A stretch of 64,000 nt of DNA from Neobacillus pocheonensis (GTDB lineage: Bacteria > Bacillota > Bacilli > Bacillales > Cytobacillaceae), in the NCBI GenBank assembly GCA_023702235.1, contig JAMQCR010000002.1:930001-994000 (forward strand), in the 5' to 3' direction. The stretch's first letter is position 1, and each line of letters starts with the position of its first letter. Below the pieces are notes generated by a model that was not told the origin of the DNA, did not search any database, and saw only the letters and a list, made by a program, of their open reading frames with translations. This document shows, in pieces, positions 10,274-19,900 of this stretch. Made by a program: the position numbers and the translations under genes.

Positions 10274-10816
10274 CTATATTTTAGTATTTATTTTAGATTC
10301 TTGGTAGGCTCGTGCAAGTCTTTGTATCCCCTCGTTAATCATATGATTATCAACACTACTAAAGGTCAATCTAAAATATTGCTCTTGGCTTCCAAGTGTT
10401 GTGCCCGGAGTAAAGACCATTTTTTGTTTAAGTGCTTCCTTAAAGAGTATACGATCATTTAATTTTCCCTCATTAATTTTACACCAAAGATGTACACCGC
10501 CAGTAGGAGAAGAAAAACTTATTTCATCCTTTAACTCTCTTTTTAATGAATCCATTATTAAGTCTCTTTTAGCTATTAAACCAGTTTTAAGAAAGGTAAT
10601 ATGTTCATCGAAGTGTTGAGAAGTCAAAAGACTTGTGGCGATCCGTTGCGAGAAAATGGAATGCCCAAAATCAATTTGATGTTTCGCATCTGTTAAACGG
10701 TCAATGACTAATTGAGGACGAAATCCAGCCAATTCGAAGCCCCGAAGCAATTATTTTCGAAAGCGAACTAATGTAAAGTACAATCCCTTCACTATCCATC
10801 GATTTTAATGTTTGCT
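10274..10816 (-). pseudogene. MocR-type aminotransferase C-terminal remnant
   Basis: The minus strand encodes QLVIDRLTDAKHQIDFGHS and PTGGVHLWCKI, closely like the gene at 2-565. Upstream in another frame (about 10735-10816) it reads TLKSMDSEGIVLYISS and LSKIIASGLRIGW, so the PLP-lysine region is present but frameshifted. The N-terminal half is gone. The two paralogous fragments bracket the 1-10.8 kb block in opposite orientations. Confidence 0.8.
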
Positions 10817-10817
10817 C

Positions 10818-10968
10818 TGAACGAGAAGAAGCTGCTGTAGTTGATTGTAACTACAAAATATATTTAAAAAGCCAGGACAAAATCAATCTAGATGAAGTAA
10901 GTAATTTAATAGAAATATCAAGTGATGGAAATATTGAAGTAAAGTATCAAAGGCCAATAAATTCTTAA
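10818..10968 (+). pseudogene. Unidentified C-terminal fragment
   Basis: An open frame without a start reads EREEAAVVDCNYKIYLKS then DKINLDEVSNLIEISSDGN before a stop at about 10966-10968. It looks like the C-terminal cytoplasmic end of a membrane protein, but I cannot name the family. It abuts the MocR remnant head to head. Confidence 0.4.
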
Positions 10969-10976
10969 GGCAAAAT

Positions 10977-11009
10977 AAAAATCCTACCAGGATCCCGGTA
11001 GGATTTTTA
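10977..11009. terminator. Bidirectional terminator hairpin
   Basis: AAAATCCTACC and GGTAGGATTTTT are perfectly complementary with A- and T-rich flanks, so it can act in both directions. Confidence 0.8.
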
Positions 11010-11010
11010 T

Positions 11011-11110
11011 CCGGCTGTAGTCAGCAGCCTTAAGCACTTTTTTCCGGCTGGACCAACAGCCGCTAGTCACTTTTACTCCTCGAATACACCACTCGAAAGA
11101 AGGATGAGCT
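11011..11110 (-). ncRNA. Candidate structured RNA or 3' UTR with tandem hairpins
   Basis: On the minus strand two similar segments of about 33 bases follow each other. One holds CGGCTG-N6-CAGCCG (11045-11063) and the other a related GGCTG/CAGC stem (11012-11028), each flanked by an AAGTG-like element and A/T runs. They lie between the small minus-strand gene and the terminator at 10977-11009. This could be an independent sRNA or a structured 3' UTR. Confidence 0.35.
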
Positions 11111-11130
11111 ATTATCTATTTTATCAGATT

Positions 11131-11301
11131 TTAATCGTTATAAAACAGAATATCCTCTTTTTTTATCCAGGCGATGCGACCGTTTGAATATCTCACCTTG
11201 TAGTAGCGTTCATTTCCTATGCCTACGATACGACCGACTTGCAGCCTCGTCCAAGTCGGCTTTCCATGAGTGATTACTAAAGTTCCAATGCGATTTTTCA
11301 T
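11131..11301 (-). CDS. Small hypothetical protein (56 aa)
   Basis: The minus strand encodes a 56-residue protein starting MKNRIGTLVITHGKPTWTR and ending RIAWIKKEDILFYND. It is preceded by AAGGGG about 8 bases before ATG 11301, which supports translation. The sequence is rich in beta-forming residues (GTLVITHG, YYKVRYSNG) and resembles a small SH3/KOW-like barrel, but this is only an impression. It is followed by the tandem hairpins and a terminator. Confidence 0.65.
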   Translation of the reverse strand: MKNRIGTLVITHGKPTWTRLQVGRIVGIGNERYYKVRYSNGRIAWIKKEDILFYND

Positions 11302-11425
11302 TTGTATTACCCCTTCGAAAAAAATAAGAAGGATGTTGGGGCTAATATAATATATAAGTAAAAATCAGTTATAACAGTGTTTTTTATACAAGTAGTGCTC
11401 TAATTTTAGTTTATTCAATAAGGCG

Positions 11426-11452
11426 AAAGGAGGTTGCATAAACCTCCTTTAT
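11426..11452 (+). terminator. Hairpin terminator
   Basis: AAAGGAGGTT and AACCTCCTTT form a perfect 10-bp stem with loop GCAT. There is no recognisable plus-strand gene directly upstream. Confidence 0.6.
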
Positions 11453-11640
11453 TACTTGGCTTACTATAACAATAATACAAAAGTTTGGTCACATCTTTGG
11501 TCACAACTTGGTCACGAATTATATGTTTTTAAATATCATTAGTAAAATTAAATGATTTATTACTAGTTAAAAAATGCATTAAATCAAGACTTTACGGTAT
11601 TAAATAAAACTAATTGGTATCAAAAAAGATTCCTTCCCTC

Positions 11641-11707
11641 TAACTTCAAAACTGCTTGAGAGGTGAGTCCCGTCTCTGCTGGTTTCGATTCCCAGGTGGT
11701 CCCGCCA
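11641..11707 (+). other. tRNA-Sec-like 3' fragment, candidate left attachment site
   Basis: The segment holds an anticodon-loop-like CTTCAAAACTGCT (UCA anticodon), a T-arm-like GGTTTCGATTCCCA and a 3' end GTCCCGCCA. No complementary 5' acceptor strand is present upstream, so it is not a whole tRNA. A similar fragment, same orientation, lies at 21640-21710 beyond the Wadjet operon. Confidence 0.5.
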
Positions 11708-11779
11708 ACCATAATCATTACTACATATTTACCGCACGGTGAATTTTTTCATTGATGCGGTTTTTTGTTTATTTATCAA

Positions 11780-13345
11780 AGAGTAGCGTAAAACCCCTTT
11801 CTTTAGAAATGGGGATATAAGCCATTCTTTTTTTCTTTTTACTACCACTCTCTATTCAAATAGTGGTAAAATATAAATGTAGAACAAATGTTCCTGGTGG
11901 AGGTGAAAATGAAAATGGAGCAGAACAAAAAGAACCTTAAAGAGCAGAAGAAAAAAGAATCAAAAGGGGATATCGTCATTCGGAAATTTCCGTTGCGTTT
12001 AACCGAGGAGGAGAGAAGCTTAGTCGATACTATTCGCAAGGAAGCTGCGAATCTTTGGAATGATGTTTTAGATCTTCATTGGTGGCTATACGATGTGTAT
12101 AAGATATGGACGAATGCTTCTGAAAAGAAGAAATGGTACAATGCAACCACACATACCTTACACTCTCAAACGATCCAAGCCATCATCGAATTACATGAAG
12201 AAACATGTAAAAGAACGAGGATACTTCGAGCGAAAGGAGAAAAGCAGTGGCGGTACCCTTGGAAACATAAGAAATTTTTCATCGTTAAATATAAAAAAGC
12301 TATTATTAAATTAAAAGAAGAAAAGCTTGTCTTTAGCAACGGCAAAAATCAAACCCCCTTCGTGATTCCTCAACCAAAGCACATTGATTTCCATACTATA
12401 AAAAGCGCCGAAATTGTTTGGCATAAAAATCAATACTGGATGCATCTGGCAGTGGAAGTGCCAAAACAAATACCTGTTCAAGGTGAAAATGAAGCGGGGT
12501 GTGATTTAGGATTAATTCACGCAGCTGTTTTAAGTAACGGGAAAAATCACTTTATTGTAACAGGCAGGGAACTCCGATCCTTGCAACGCTATAGAAACAA
12601 AAGATTGAAAGCGTTTCAGAAACAAATTAGCCGGAAAAAACCAGGTTCGAATAATAGACAAAAACTCATTTTACGTAAACGCCGTTTTTTAGAAAAAATG
12701 GAACGGAGAATCGAGTACCTCTTGCATTCTATATCGAAAATGGTGACCGATTGGTGTGTTGAAAAACAAATCAAAAAACTCTTTATTGGATCACCGGATG
12801 GAGTTCAAAAGAATACAAAAAAGAAAAAGAAAACGCGTAAAGAGATTCGCCAACAACTGTCCAATTGGAGTTTTGGACAATTAATCGAGAAAATAAAATA
12901 TAAACTGAGACTCCGAGATGTGACGGTCCAACTAGTAGAAGAGTCTTATACTTCTGGAACCTGTCCTTCTTGCGGTGAGTTCCACAAACAATGGAATCGA
13001 AACTTCCACTGTAGTAAGTGTGGAGCGACGGGACATAGGGATGTAGTGGGTGCCATTAATATTTTGGACAAGTCTAAAAATAAACACCTCACCCCAAACC
13101 GTGAATTACCTAAAATTCAAGATACAACGTATCGCCGAGTCCTTTTAACGCCCATTGTTTCGCACAATGGTAGGAAAAGAACAGTGGTGTAGTGCCTATG
13201 ATTGGGCTGCGGTATGTGGTCTTTACCTCATGTCGTAATAAACTGGAGAAGTAGTAAGACCTGGAAGCCTAGGCTGAAGGGCGACTTTGATGAAGGTTTA
13301 AAAAAGAATCCCCTAGATTTATCTATGGGGAGAAGTCAAAGTGCA
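11780..13345 (+). mobile_element. IS200/IS605-type element carrying only tnpB
   Basis: The left end holds CCCCTTTCTTTAGAAATGGGG (11797-11817) and the right end CCCCTAGATTTATCTATGGGG (13309-13329). These are the subterminal hairpins expected of this superfamily. There is no tnpA. The stretch 13193-13340 downstream of tnpB is where a right-end (omega/re) RNA would be encoded, with its guide just past the right end. Confidence 0.75.
11909..13192 (+). CDS. tnpB: TnpB RNA-guided nuclease
   Basis: A 427-residue TnpB. RuvC-I Asp is in AGCDLGLIHAAVLS. A C4 zinc finger CPSC...CSKC (about residues 360-385) precedes RuvC-III Asp in GHRDVVGAINIL. The usual RuvC-II Glu (IEDL type) is replaced by KLFIGSPDGVQKN; a Glu lies instead in LVEESYTSGTCPSC. 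This matches the TnpB subset with a displaced catalytic glutamate, shared with Fanzor proteins. The basic N-terminus is Lys-rich. ATG 11909 is chosen because TGGAGG is at 11898; the ATG at 11888 lacks a site. It probably cleaves donor-type DNA using an RNA from its own right end. Confidence 0.85.
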   Translation: MKMEQNKKNLKEQKKKESKGDIVIRKFPLRLTEEERSLVDTIRKEAANLWNDVLDLHWWLYDVYKIWTNASEKKKWYNATTHTLHSQTIQAIIELHEETCKRTRILRAKGEKQWRYPWKHKKFFIVKYKKAIIKLKEEKLVFSNGKNQTPFVIPQPKHIDFHTIKSAEIVWHKNQYWMHLAVEVPKQIPVQGENEAGCDLGLIHAAVLSNGKNHFIVTGRELRSLQRYRNKRLKAFQKQISRKKPGSNNRQKLILRKRRFLEKMERRIEYLLHSISKMVTDWCVEKQIKKLFIGSPDGVQKNTKKKKKTRKEIRQQLSNWSFGQLIEKIKYKLRLRDVTVQLVEESYTSGTCPSCGEFHKQWNRNFHCSKCGATGHRDVVGAINILDKSKNKHLTPNRELPKIQDTTYRRVLLTPIVSHNGRKRTVV

Positions 13346-13588
13346 ATTTCAAACTTTTGATACCGGGGTTTCCCTAGCAGATTTATGATTTAATTATTGA
13401 GCGTAGTAAAACATTTCTGTGAAACAAGAAAATTCGGGGGTATCTGTGACGAGCGTGTTGGTTCATTTGCAGTCTCCTATTTTTTTAAGCAAAATTCATT
13501 TACCAACAATAACGCAACTAGTTTATAATATAAGGATGTCCAAATGGGTATTAGGAGTCTATTCATGACACTAAGAAGATTTAAGTAG
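13193..13588 (+). ncRNA. tnpB 3' region, candidate omegaRNA, then jet promoter region
   Basis: 13193-13340 is non-coding, with GGTCTTTACC-type short stems and the right-end hairpin at 13309-13329, as expected for a tnpB-linked guide RNA scaffold. From 13346 to 13588 there is AT-rich DNA that must contain the jet operon promoter; I cannot assign its boxes with confidence. Confidence 0.4.
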
Positions 13589-14662
13589 GTGAGTACAGTC
13601 GATGTTATTGAAACACGGGTGAGAGGTTTTATTGGAGATATTCAACACCCTAAACAGAAAAAGAAAATAAATATTAACGATTTAGAATTTCAGTTGCGGA
13701 AGCTATTGGATGATTATTTTGAAATGGACGGTTATTCGTTGTTTTATCGTGCAATAGAAACATTGCAAGCTGAAGGACAACTTTTCCCTGTTCAAAATAA
13801 TCAATACAATGATAGAACACCAGCTCTGCCATTATACTACTGGGTAAATATAAAAGTTAAGGCAGCCAAATGGGATCGTCTCGAGATGATGAAATTAAGT
13901 GATCAATTTGATTTTTCCTATTATGAACGGCATCCCGAATGGCAAACGAAAGACGAATGGAATCGAATCCAGAATTTATATACTTTTCTCCAATCCAGTC
14001 TGGACCGGGAAATTGTATCATTAGAAGAAAGAAGCCTGGAGCTCTTTGGCCATGAAAAATTCTTATTTGATAGCGATAGCTTTCCTGATGGAAAAGGATT
14101 TTTAGCTAGAATTGGAATATCAGAAGACCAACTTAAAGTGGTGAACTATGGGGAGCCTTTTGTATTTTGGATGAAACAAGGGAAAGAAATTAAAGATATT
14201 CAGAGGGTACTAATCGTCGAAAATCTATCTTTCTTTCATACTTCCATTAAATTATTGGAAGCGAATAAACTCGATTATGAACCCGAACTCATTATTTATG
14301 GTGAAGGGACTAAAATTGAACGGAGCTTTTCCTTTTTCTTTCGAATGTTTCCCCAAAAATCCTATCTTTTATACTATGCAGGAGATATTGATGCCGCAGG
14401 TTACGGTATCATCATTCGGCTTATAGAAAAATATCCAGATTGCTGTTTTCAGCCTGCCTTAAAGATTTATCGAAAAATGCTCGAATGTCTAGAACAAAGG
14501 AATGACCAGAAAATCGGTCAAACACAAAACCTCAAATATCGTGATCTATTCTTGCAATGGTTTACTGAAGATGAGCAAGCGTTATTACTGAAATTATGGC
14601 AGGAAAATAAGCGAATCCCACAAGAAGTCTTAACAATCGAAACATGGAGGAGATGGATGTGA
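13589..14662 (+). CDS. jetD: Wadjet nuclease subunit JetD
   Basis: 357 residues. The C-terminal half carries a Toprim-like nuclease fold: Glu in RVLIVENLSFFHTSIKLLE (about residue 211) and the DxD loop in LLYYAGDIDAAGYGIIIRL (about residue 267). The N-terminal half is the DUF3322/DUF2220-type arm. In Wadjet, JetD cuts plasmid DNA extruded by the JetABC SMC motor. GTG 13589 has only a weak upstream GAAGAT. The stop overlaps the jetA start by about 19 bases, so translation is coupled. JetD first in the operon is the order I associate with type II/III rather than type I Wadjet. Confidence 0.9.
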   Translation: MSTVDVIETRVRGFIGDIQHPKQKKKININDLEFQLRKLLDDYFEMDGYSLFYRAIETLQAEGQLFPVQNNQYNDRTPALPLYYWVNIKVKAAKWDRLEMMKLSDQFDFSYYERHPEWQTKDEWNRIQNLYTFLQSSLDREIVSLEERSLELFGHEKFLFDSDSFPDGKGFLARIGISEDQLKVVNYGEPFVFWMKQGKEIKDIQRVLIVENLSFFHTSIKLLEANKLDYEPELIIYGEGTKIERSFSFFFRMFPQKSYLLYYAGDIDAAGYGIIIRLIEKYPDCCFQPALKIYRKMLECLEQRNDQKIGQTQNLKYRDLFLQWFTEDEQALLLKLWQENKRIPQEVLTIETWRRWM

Positions 14663-16163
14663 ACGAATCATGGGAAGGTTTCGCCCAGCGAATGCAACGA
14701 TTAAATCCACTGTTTGAGCTTGGCAGGGGTATGGAAGTAGGAGAGTTGAAGCCTCATATCCAAACGATTCTCATGCAGGTGCTCCTCACCATCTTTTATC
14801 GAGAATTAAATGATGATGATCAAAGACGCAAATCAGATATCAGGTATATGGTAGAAGATTCCATTAAGCAAATGAAGCTTTTAGCAGACGATAAGCAAAT
14901 TGAACGGATTACAAGCGGGCTTTTATATCAGGGAAAAGAAGAGTATAGTAAACCGTTTGAAGCCTTATATTACGATGAAATAAGACAATCATGGGAAACG
15001 CAAACATTCCGTTATGTCACGATGGATGAACTATATACGAATTTAGAGATGGGCGGATCCATTGTTTATAAGCTCACGGATGTCTCTCAAGAAATGATTT
15101 TTATGAGCAGGGAAATGGCTGAGGAATTCTCAATAACGATAGAACAACTCTATAGTATGCAGCTAATTAAAAACGGTAATTTTAGAAAAGCTACTCGAAA
15201 CCTCGATCACCTCATTTCACGAGTAAACCGCTTAATGTCAAAAGAATTCACTTTCCAAAAGGAAATGATTAACAATCCCAAAATCTTATTGATTGAAGAA
15301 GAATGGCAAAGGCCGACAATCGTGTTGAAATTGAAAAGCAATTTGAAGAAGAAAAAAACCACTTCCGTACCATTACTAGCATGATCGAAAAAACGAAACG
15401 AAGAAATAAAGAAGATGATTATATTCAGAAAGAATTGATTCTTCTCCAAGAAAAAATTGGCCATACAAGGCAATTGCATGATCGGTTTGCCAAGCTAGTC
15501 ATTCAAAATATCTCATATGAGATGAAATTAAAAGCGGAAAACCCTTCATTGTTTTGGGAAACCAGCCTGGTTTCCTTTAGAGAACATATTTATGAAAATT
15601 GGTTAATGAAGGAAGGAGTTCATAGTTTCGAGGTTATAGAAAGAGTACTTTCTCCTTTATTTTCACCGAAGAATGAATTTATTCTTCCGCTTGATTGGAT
15701 TTGGGGTGAACAAGAATTTGATGAAAAACAACTAACGGATGCTTTAAAGGAAGAAGAGGCAGAAGAAAGCATTACTCGTCTGCGAGTGACGAACTGGGAG
15801 TCTGTTATTAAGGCATGGAGTTATGTTTTTCAACATTTACAAACATATGGAGAGTTTTCATTAGCTGATTTATCGACGATGCCATTAGAAGTGCAGGATT
15901 TATGGTTTGAAGAATCTGAAACGATTGATTTATGGATGATGTTTGATAAAAAGCCGCTGAAGGTTCAAGTGCTGCATCGGAAGGAAGAAACATTAAGTGA
16001 CGAGAGGGAAATCCTTCTTTATAAACTAATAAAGGAATATCCGCAATTTCAAGTGTTTGAAGGCTTGAAAATCTTTACCATGTTTGATCATCGAGCGGAG
16101 CCTTTCCTATGGTATCAAATGAAAATTACCCCTTTTAAGATATGTGTCCAGGAGGAGAAATGA
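14659..16163 (+). pseudogene. jetA: Wadjet kleisin subunit JetA, single frameshift
   Basis: The MukF-like kleisin subunit is split into two frames: a 5' part to 15384 ending ILLIEEEWQRP-TIVLK, and a 3' part open from about 15303 with ADNRVEIEKQFEEEKNHF. Restoring one G at about 15312 (AGG-GCC) joins them into about 500 residues, a normal JetA length. The N-terminus NPLFELGRGMEVGELKPHIQ and the winged-helix C-terminus are intact. GTG 14659 follows GGAGGAG by 6 bases; ATG 14644 is an alternative. It would bridge the JetC heads. As sequenced, both pieces are truncated. Confidence 0.85.
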
Positions 16164-16909
16164 TGAATGCAGAATCAATCAAAAAAGCATCAGCTGTCTA
16201 TTTTTCGTTATTAAAAGATAAAGTAATTGACGAAAATAGCGAACACTTCCAGACGTATTTTGATCCGGAAGTGAGACAGACAGTTCTTTTATTAGCTGAT
16301 GAATCAGGTACATATATCATTGAATCCCCAAAACGGATCCAATTAGTTGTCCAGCCGACCGGATCTGTCTTTGCTACGAATTTTACCCATTTGAAAGAAA
16401 AGCATCGACAAATCGAAACGAAAAAACACTTTCATCTTATTAGCGTTGTCATTATGTCCTTTTTAGCAGCAATAGACCGCAACCAGGCTGCAAAAATCCG
16501 AACAAAGCGGGAAGGGATTAGCTACTACGCATTAGAACGGCAAGTCAACGACCTCATGATAAATTGGGATAGTATTCTAATAGCTAAACCTGCCTTCGGA
16601 AAAGAAGAACGAATTGATATGAAGGAAGTTGTGACAACTTGGAAATACATGGAGGTTGACACGGAGGATTATGGGGTTAAAAAAGGCAATAGACGAACCA
16701 GAATAGGTTTAATTGCCAGCGCTATGCGCTTATTAGAGACTGAGGGGTTAATCGTCATTCTTGATCGGGATGATATTCCAAAGGTGATTCCAAAAACTGA
16801 GCTTTTTGAGCGAATTGAATACCTGTATCACGATTATGATCGTTATGAATTATTTAAAAAATTAATGACTACAGAGGAGGATGAGCATGCCGAAAATCCA
16901 TCGAATTAG
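16160..16909 (+). CDS. jetB: Wadjet MukE-like subunit JetB (DUF6063 type)
   Basis: About 250 residues, all alpha/winged-helix in character (VFATNFTHLKEKHRQIETKK, RRTRIGLIASAMRLLETEG). It sits between the kleisin and SMC genes, where JetB belongs, and resembles the DUF6063 family. AGGAGGAG precedes ATG 16160, and the jetA stop overlaps this start. It would bind JetA and regulate the SMC complex. Its end overlaps the ATG of jetC at 16887. Confidence 0.8.
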   Translation: MMNAESIKKASAVYFSLLKDKVIDENSEHFQTYFDPEVRQTVLLLADESGTYIIESPKRIQLVVQPTGSVFATNFTHLKEKHRQIETKKHFHLISVVIMSFLAAIDRNQAAKIRTKREGISYYALERQVNDLMINWDSILIAKPAFGKEERIDMKEVVTTWKYMEVDTEDYGVKKGNRRTRIGLIASAMRLLETEGLIVILDRDDIPKVIPKTELFERIEYLYHDYDRYELFKKLMTTEEDEHAENPSN

Positions 16910-19900
16910 AATTGTTGGCTGAAGTATGATGGCATGCAAAAGCAATATAAAGATACCACTTTTAACTTCCATAATGAAGAGACATCAACAAATGGTCTCA
17001 TTGCTATGATGAATGGGGGTGGGAAAGGTGTATTCCTTCAAACAATCTTCCAAATACTTAAACCTGGTACCTCATGGGGAAAACAAAACAATCGTTATTA
17101 TCAGCAGTTCTTTTTTAATAATAAAGAGCAATTTATTCCATATACATTTCATGTTCTCATTCAATGGGAATTGGACGGTTCTGACCGCCGGCATTTGGTA
17201 ACTGGAGGAATGTTCTCAGCCGAACAGCGGATTTCGATGAGTGAAGAAAGTGGATATGAAAGCAAAACTTTGGAACAGGAAGCGAAGATCCTCCCTAATA
17301 TTACATTTTATACAAGAGAATTTGAACGGAAAGAAGAGGTATCGCTTGAGCATATTCCACTCTATGAAAATGATGAGGTTGCTGAAACCGAAAGCTTGAA
17401 GGATTATTTAAACTGGAATGGATATGACGTTTACCGAGATACGAAGAAGCACTATCGCATTCTTGATACATACGGAATTAACCGAAAAGACTGGGATATT
17501 ATGAAGGAGATTAACAAGGATGAAGGCGGCGTCGGGAAATACTTTGAGGGAGCTGAGGATGATCATTCCCTGTTCCAAAAACGAATCATTCCTACTGTAA
17601 GTCAAGTCTTGCATCGGACAGAACATCAAAAGAACGATCTTGTGGAAATTTTCAAGAGCCAGGCAAGTATTGCTAAGGACCTGCCTGTTCTCTTAAAAAG
17701 AGAGCAAGCACATAAGGAATTTTTAGAAGACATTGTCCCTTTTGAAGAAAACTTAGCTAAAGGAGTAGATCATAAAGAAATTGTTCATGCAGGTATAAAG
17801 GTAGGAAGACAACTGCTTGGTGCTTTAGAGCATTTGAAGCAATCAGAAGAGGAAACGCTGCTTACTTTAGAGAAAGACATTGGAAAATTAACGATAAGGC
17901 AAGCAGATTTACGCTATCAAAATGACAATTTAGAGTATGCAAAAGCTCATAGAGAGGTACTAGATTGGGAGAAGAAATTAGTTGTAGAAAGGAATAAGCA
18001 TACTTCGTTACAAGCGAACGTTAAGGATAAACAGGAACGAAAAGAACAGCTAGCCTTTCAACTTTTATTGAAAGAGTGGAGTGAAAACGAACAAACGATT
18101 CGCTCTCTTTCACAGCAGATAGCGAAATTAGAACAAAATAGTGGCTTAGAGCAAGTGAATCAAAGAATGGATGAAATCAAAATAGAAGCAGCAAAGCAAT
18201 GGGAGCATTCTTATCTATCAATACTAGAAGCTTGTAAGCAGTATTTGGGGTATCAAAAGTTCATTAAGAAAAAAGGAACGGATTTGTCGCAACAGGATAA
18301 ACAAAAGACAAAAGAGATTGCTCAGCTTAGTACTGAAATTGATTTTCTATATACTCAAATGCATACATTTGACTCTAAGGAAGAAGCGCTCATCAATGAA
18401 TTTGGCGACCGCTTAACCTATGACCTAAAGGGCTTTATCGAGAGTCTTTCTAAACAAATTGAAACCAAAAAGGCTATGTTAGAAGAGCTGCAAGCAAAAG
18501 ATAAAGAATCAAGCGAAAAGCGAAATCAACTTGCCACTTCACATGGTACTCTCTTCCAATCGATTCAGTTTTCTGAAGAAAAATGTAAAGAGTTAAAGGC
18601 AGCAAATGAAGAGCAAAAGCAAAAAGAAGCAAAACTATTAGATAGGCTTCATGGGTTATTAGATGATGTCACTGCACCGTTAACCCATGCGCTTCTTTCA
18701 AAATATGCAATACAGATTGAAGATATACTAGGCAATAATAGAGAACAAGGTGAACAAATTAAAAAAGACCTTTGGGAAATACAACTGGACAATTCTTTAA
18801 ATGATGAACCCTTCTGGATTTCGAATAAAGATGTGAAAGAATTAAAGGAATGGATCGATGAAAAGACTGGCATTGATGTGTTTTATGGAACCCAATTTCT
18901 CCAATCCTTAAGTGCAGAGAAAATGGCGAACCACCTTAGGACGAATCCGCTTCTTCCATATGGTTTGGTCGTAAGTCAACATCAATGGCAAAAAATTAAT
19001 CAGCAGGTTCTTTCAGGAAGAATGTTTAAAAGTCCTGTTCCGATTTTCATGCGTGAGGAAATGAACAGTGAAAATCACAAACCATCCTTTGTGATCATTA
19101 ACGGAACGGAGAAAGAGCTATTAAGTGATAAAAATCAATTCACCAACTGGAAAATAAAGATTGCTAAACAAATAGAAGAAAAGAAAGATACTCTCATTGA
19201 AATAGAAAAAACAGAAACCTCCTTACGTCGTATTTTAAAAGAAATTGATCGATTTTTATCAAGCGAGCTTTCTAGTGATCTCGAGAAAACTTTCAATCAG
19301 GAACAGAGCGCTCTTCTTTCTAAGAAAACGAAATTTCAGGAAATCACCACACAAGAAGAAAAAGAGAAAGATTTACAGCTTCAGCTAAAAGAGCAGCGGG
19401 AAAAGACAAAGCGAAAGATAGAAAAGCTTACAAGAGATGTGGAAACATTAGAGGATTTTGATCAAGAAAAAACGCTTCATCAAGAAAATAAACAGGTGAA
19501 ACTAGAAAAAGAGAAACAAAAGGAAGCCTTGGTCATCGGGCAGCAAGAAATAGGAAAAGAGCATGAAAATATTGTTGAAATGCAAAACAAGTGGAATCAA
19601 ACGTATTTGGAATGGAAGCTTACAACCGAACAAAATATAAAGGAGATTGCCTTCTTTATTAAAGAAGCGGTTTTTCCTGCTGATGAAAAAGCAGACTCAT
19701 GTGAAGAGGTACCGCGATTATCACCACATTTATTAGAAGAGATAAATGGAAGTATCGAAGAGCTAAAACAGCTCCAAAAATCAAAAGAAGAACAGGCTAG
19801 AGAATTACTCGTTATTCAAGCAAAAAAAGAATCCGAACAAAAGCAGCAAAAGAAATTAGAGAAAAAACTCAATACTCATACTACGGATTGGAATAAAGCG

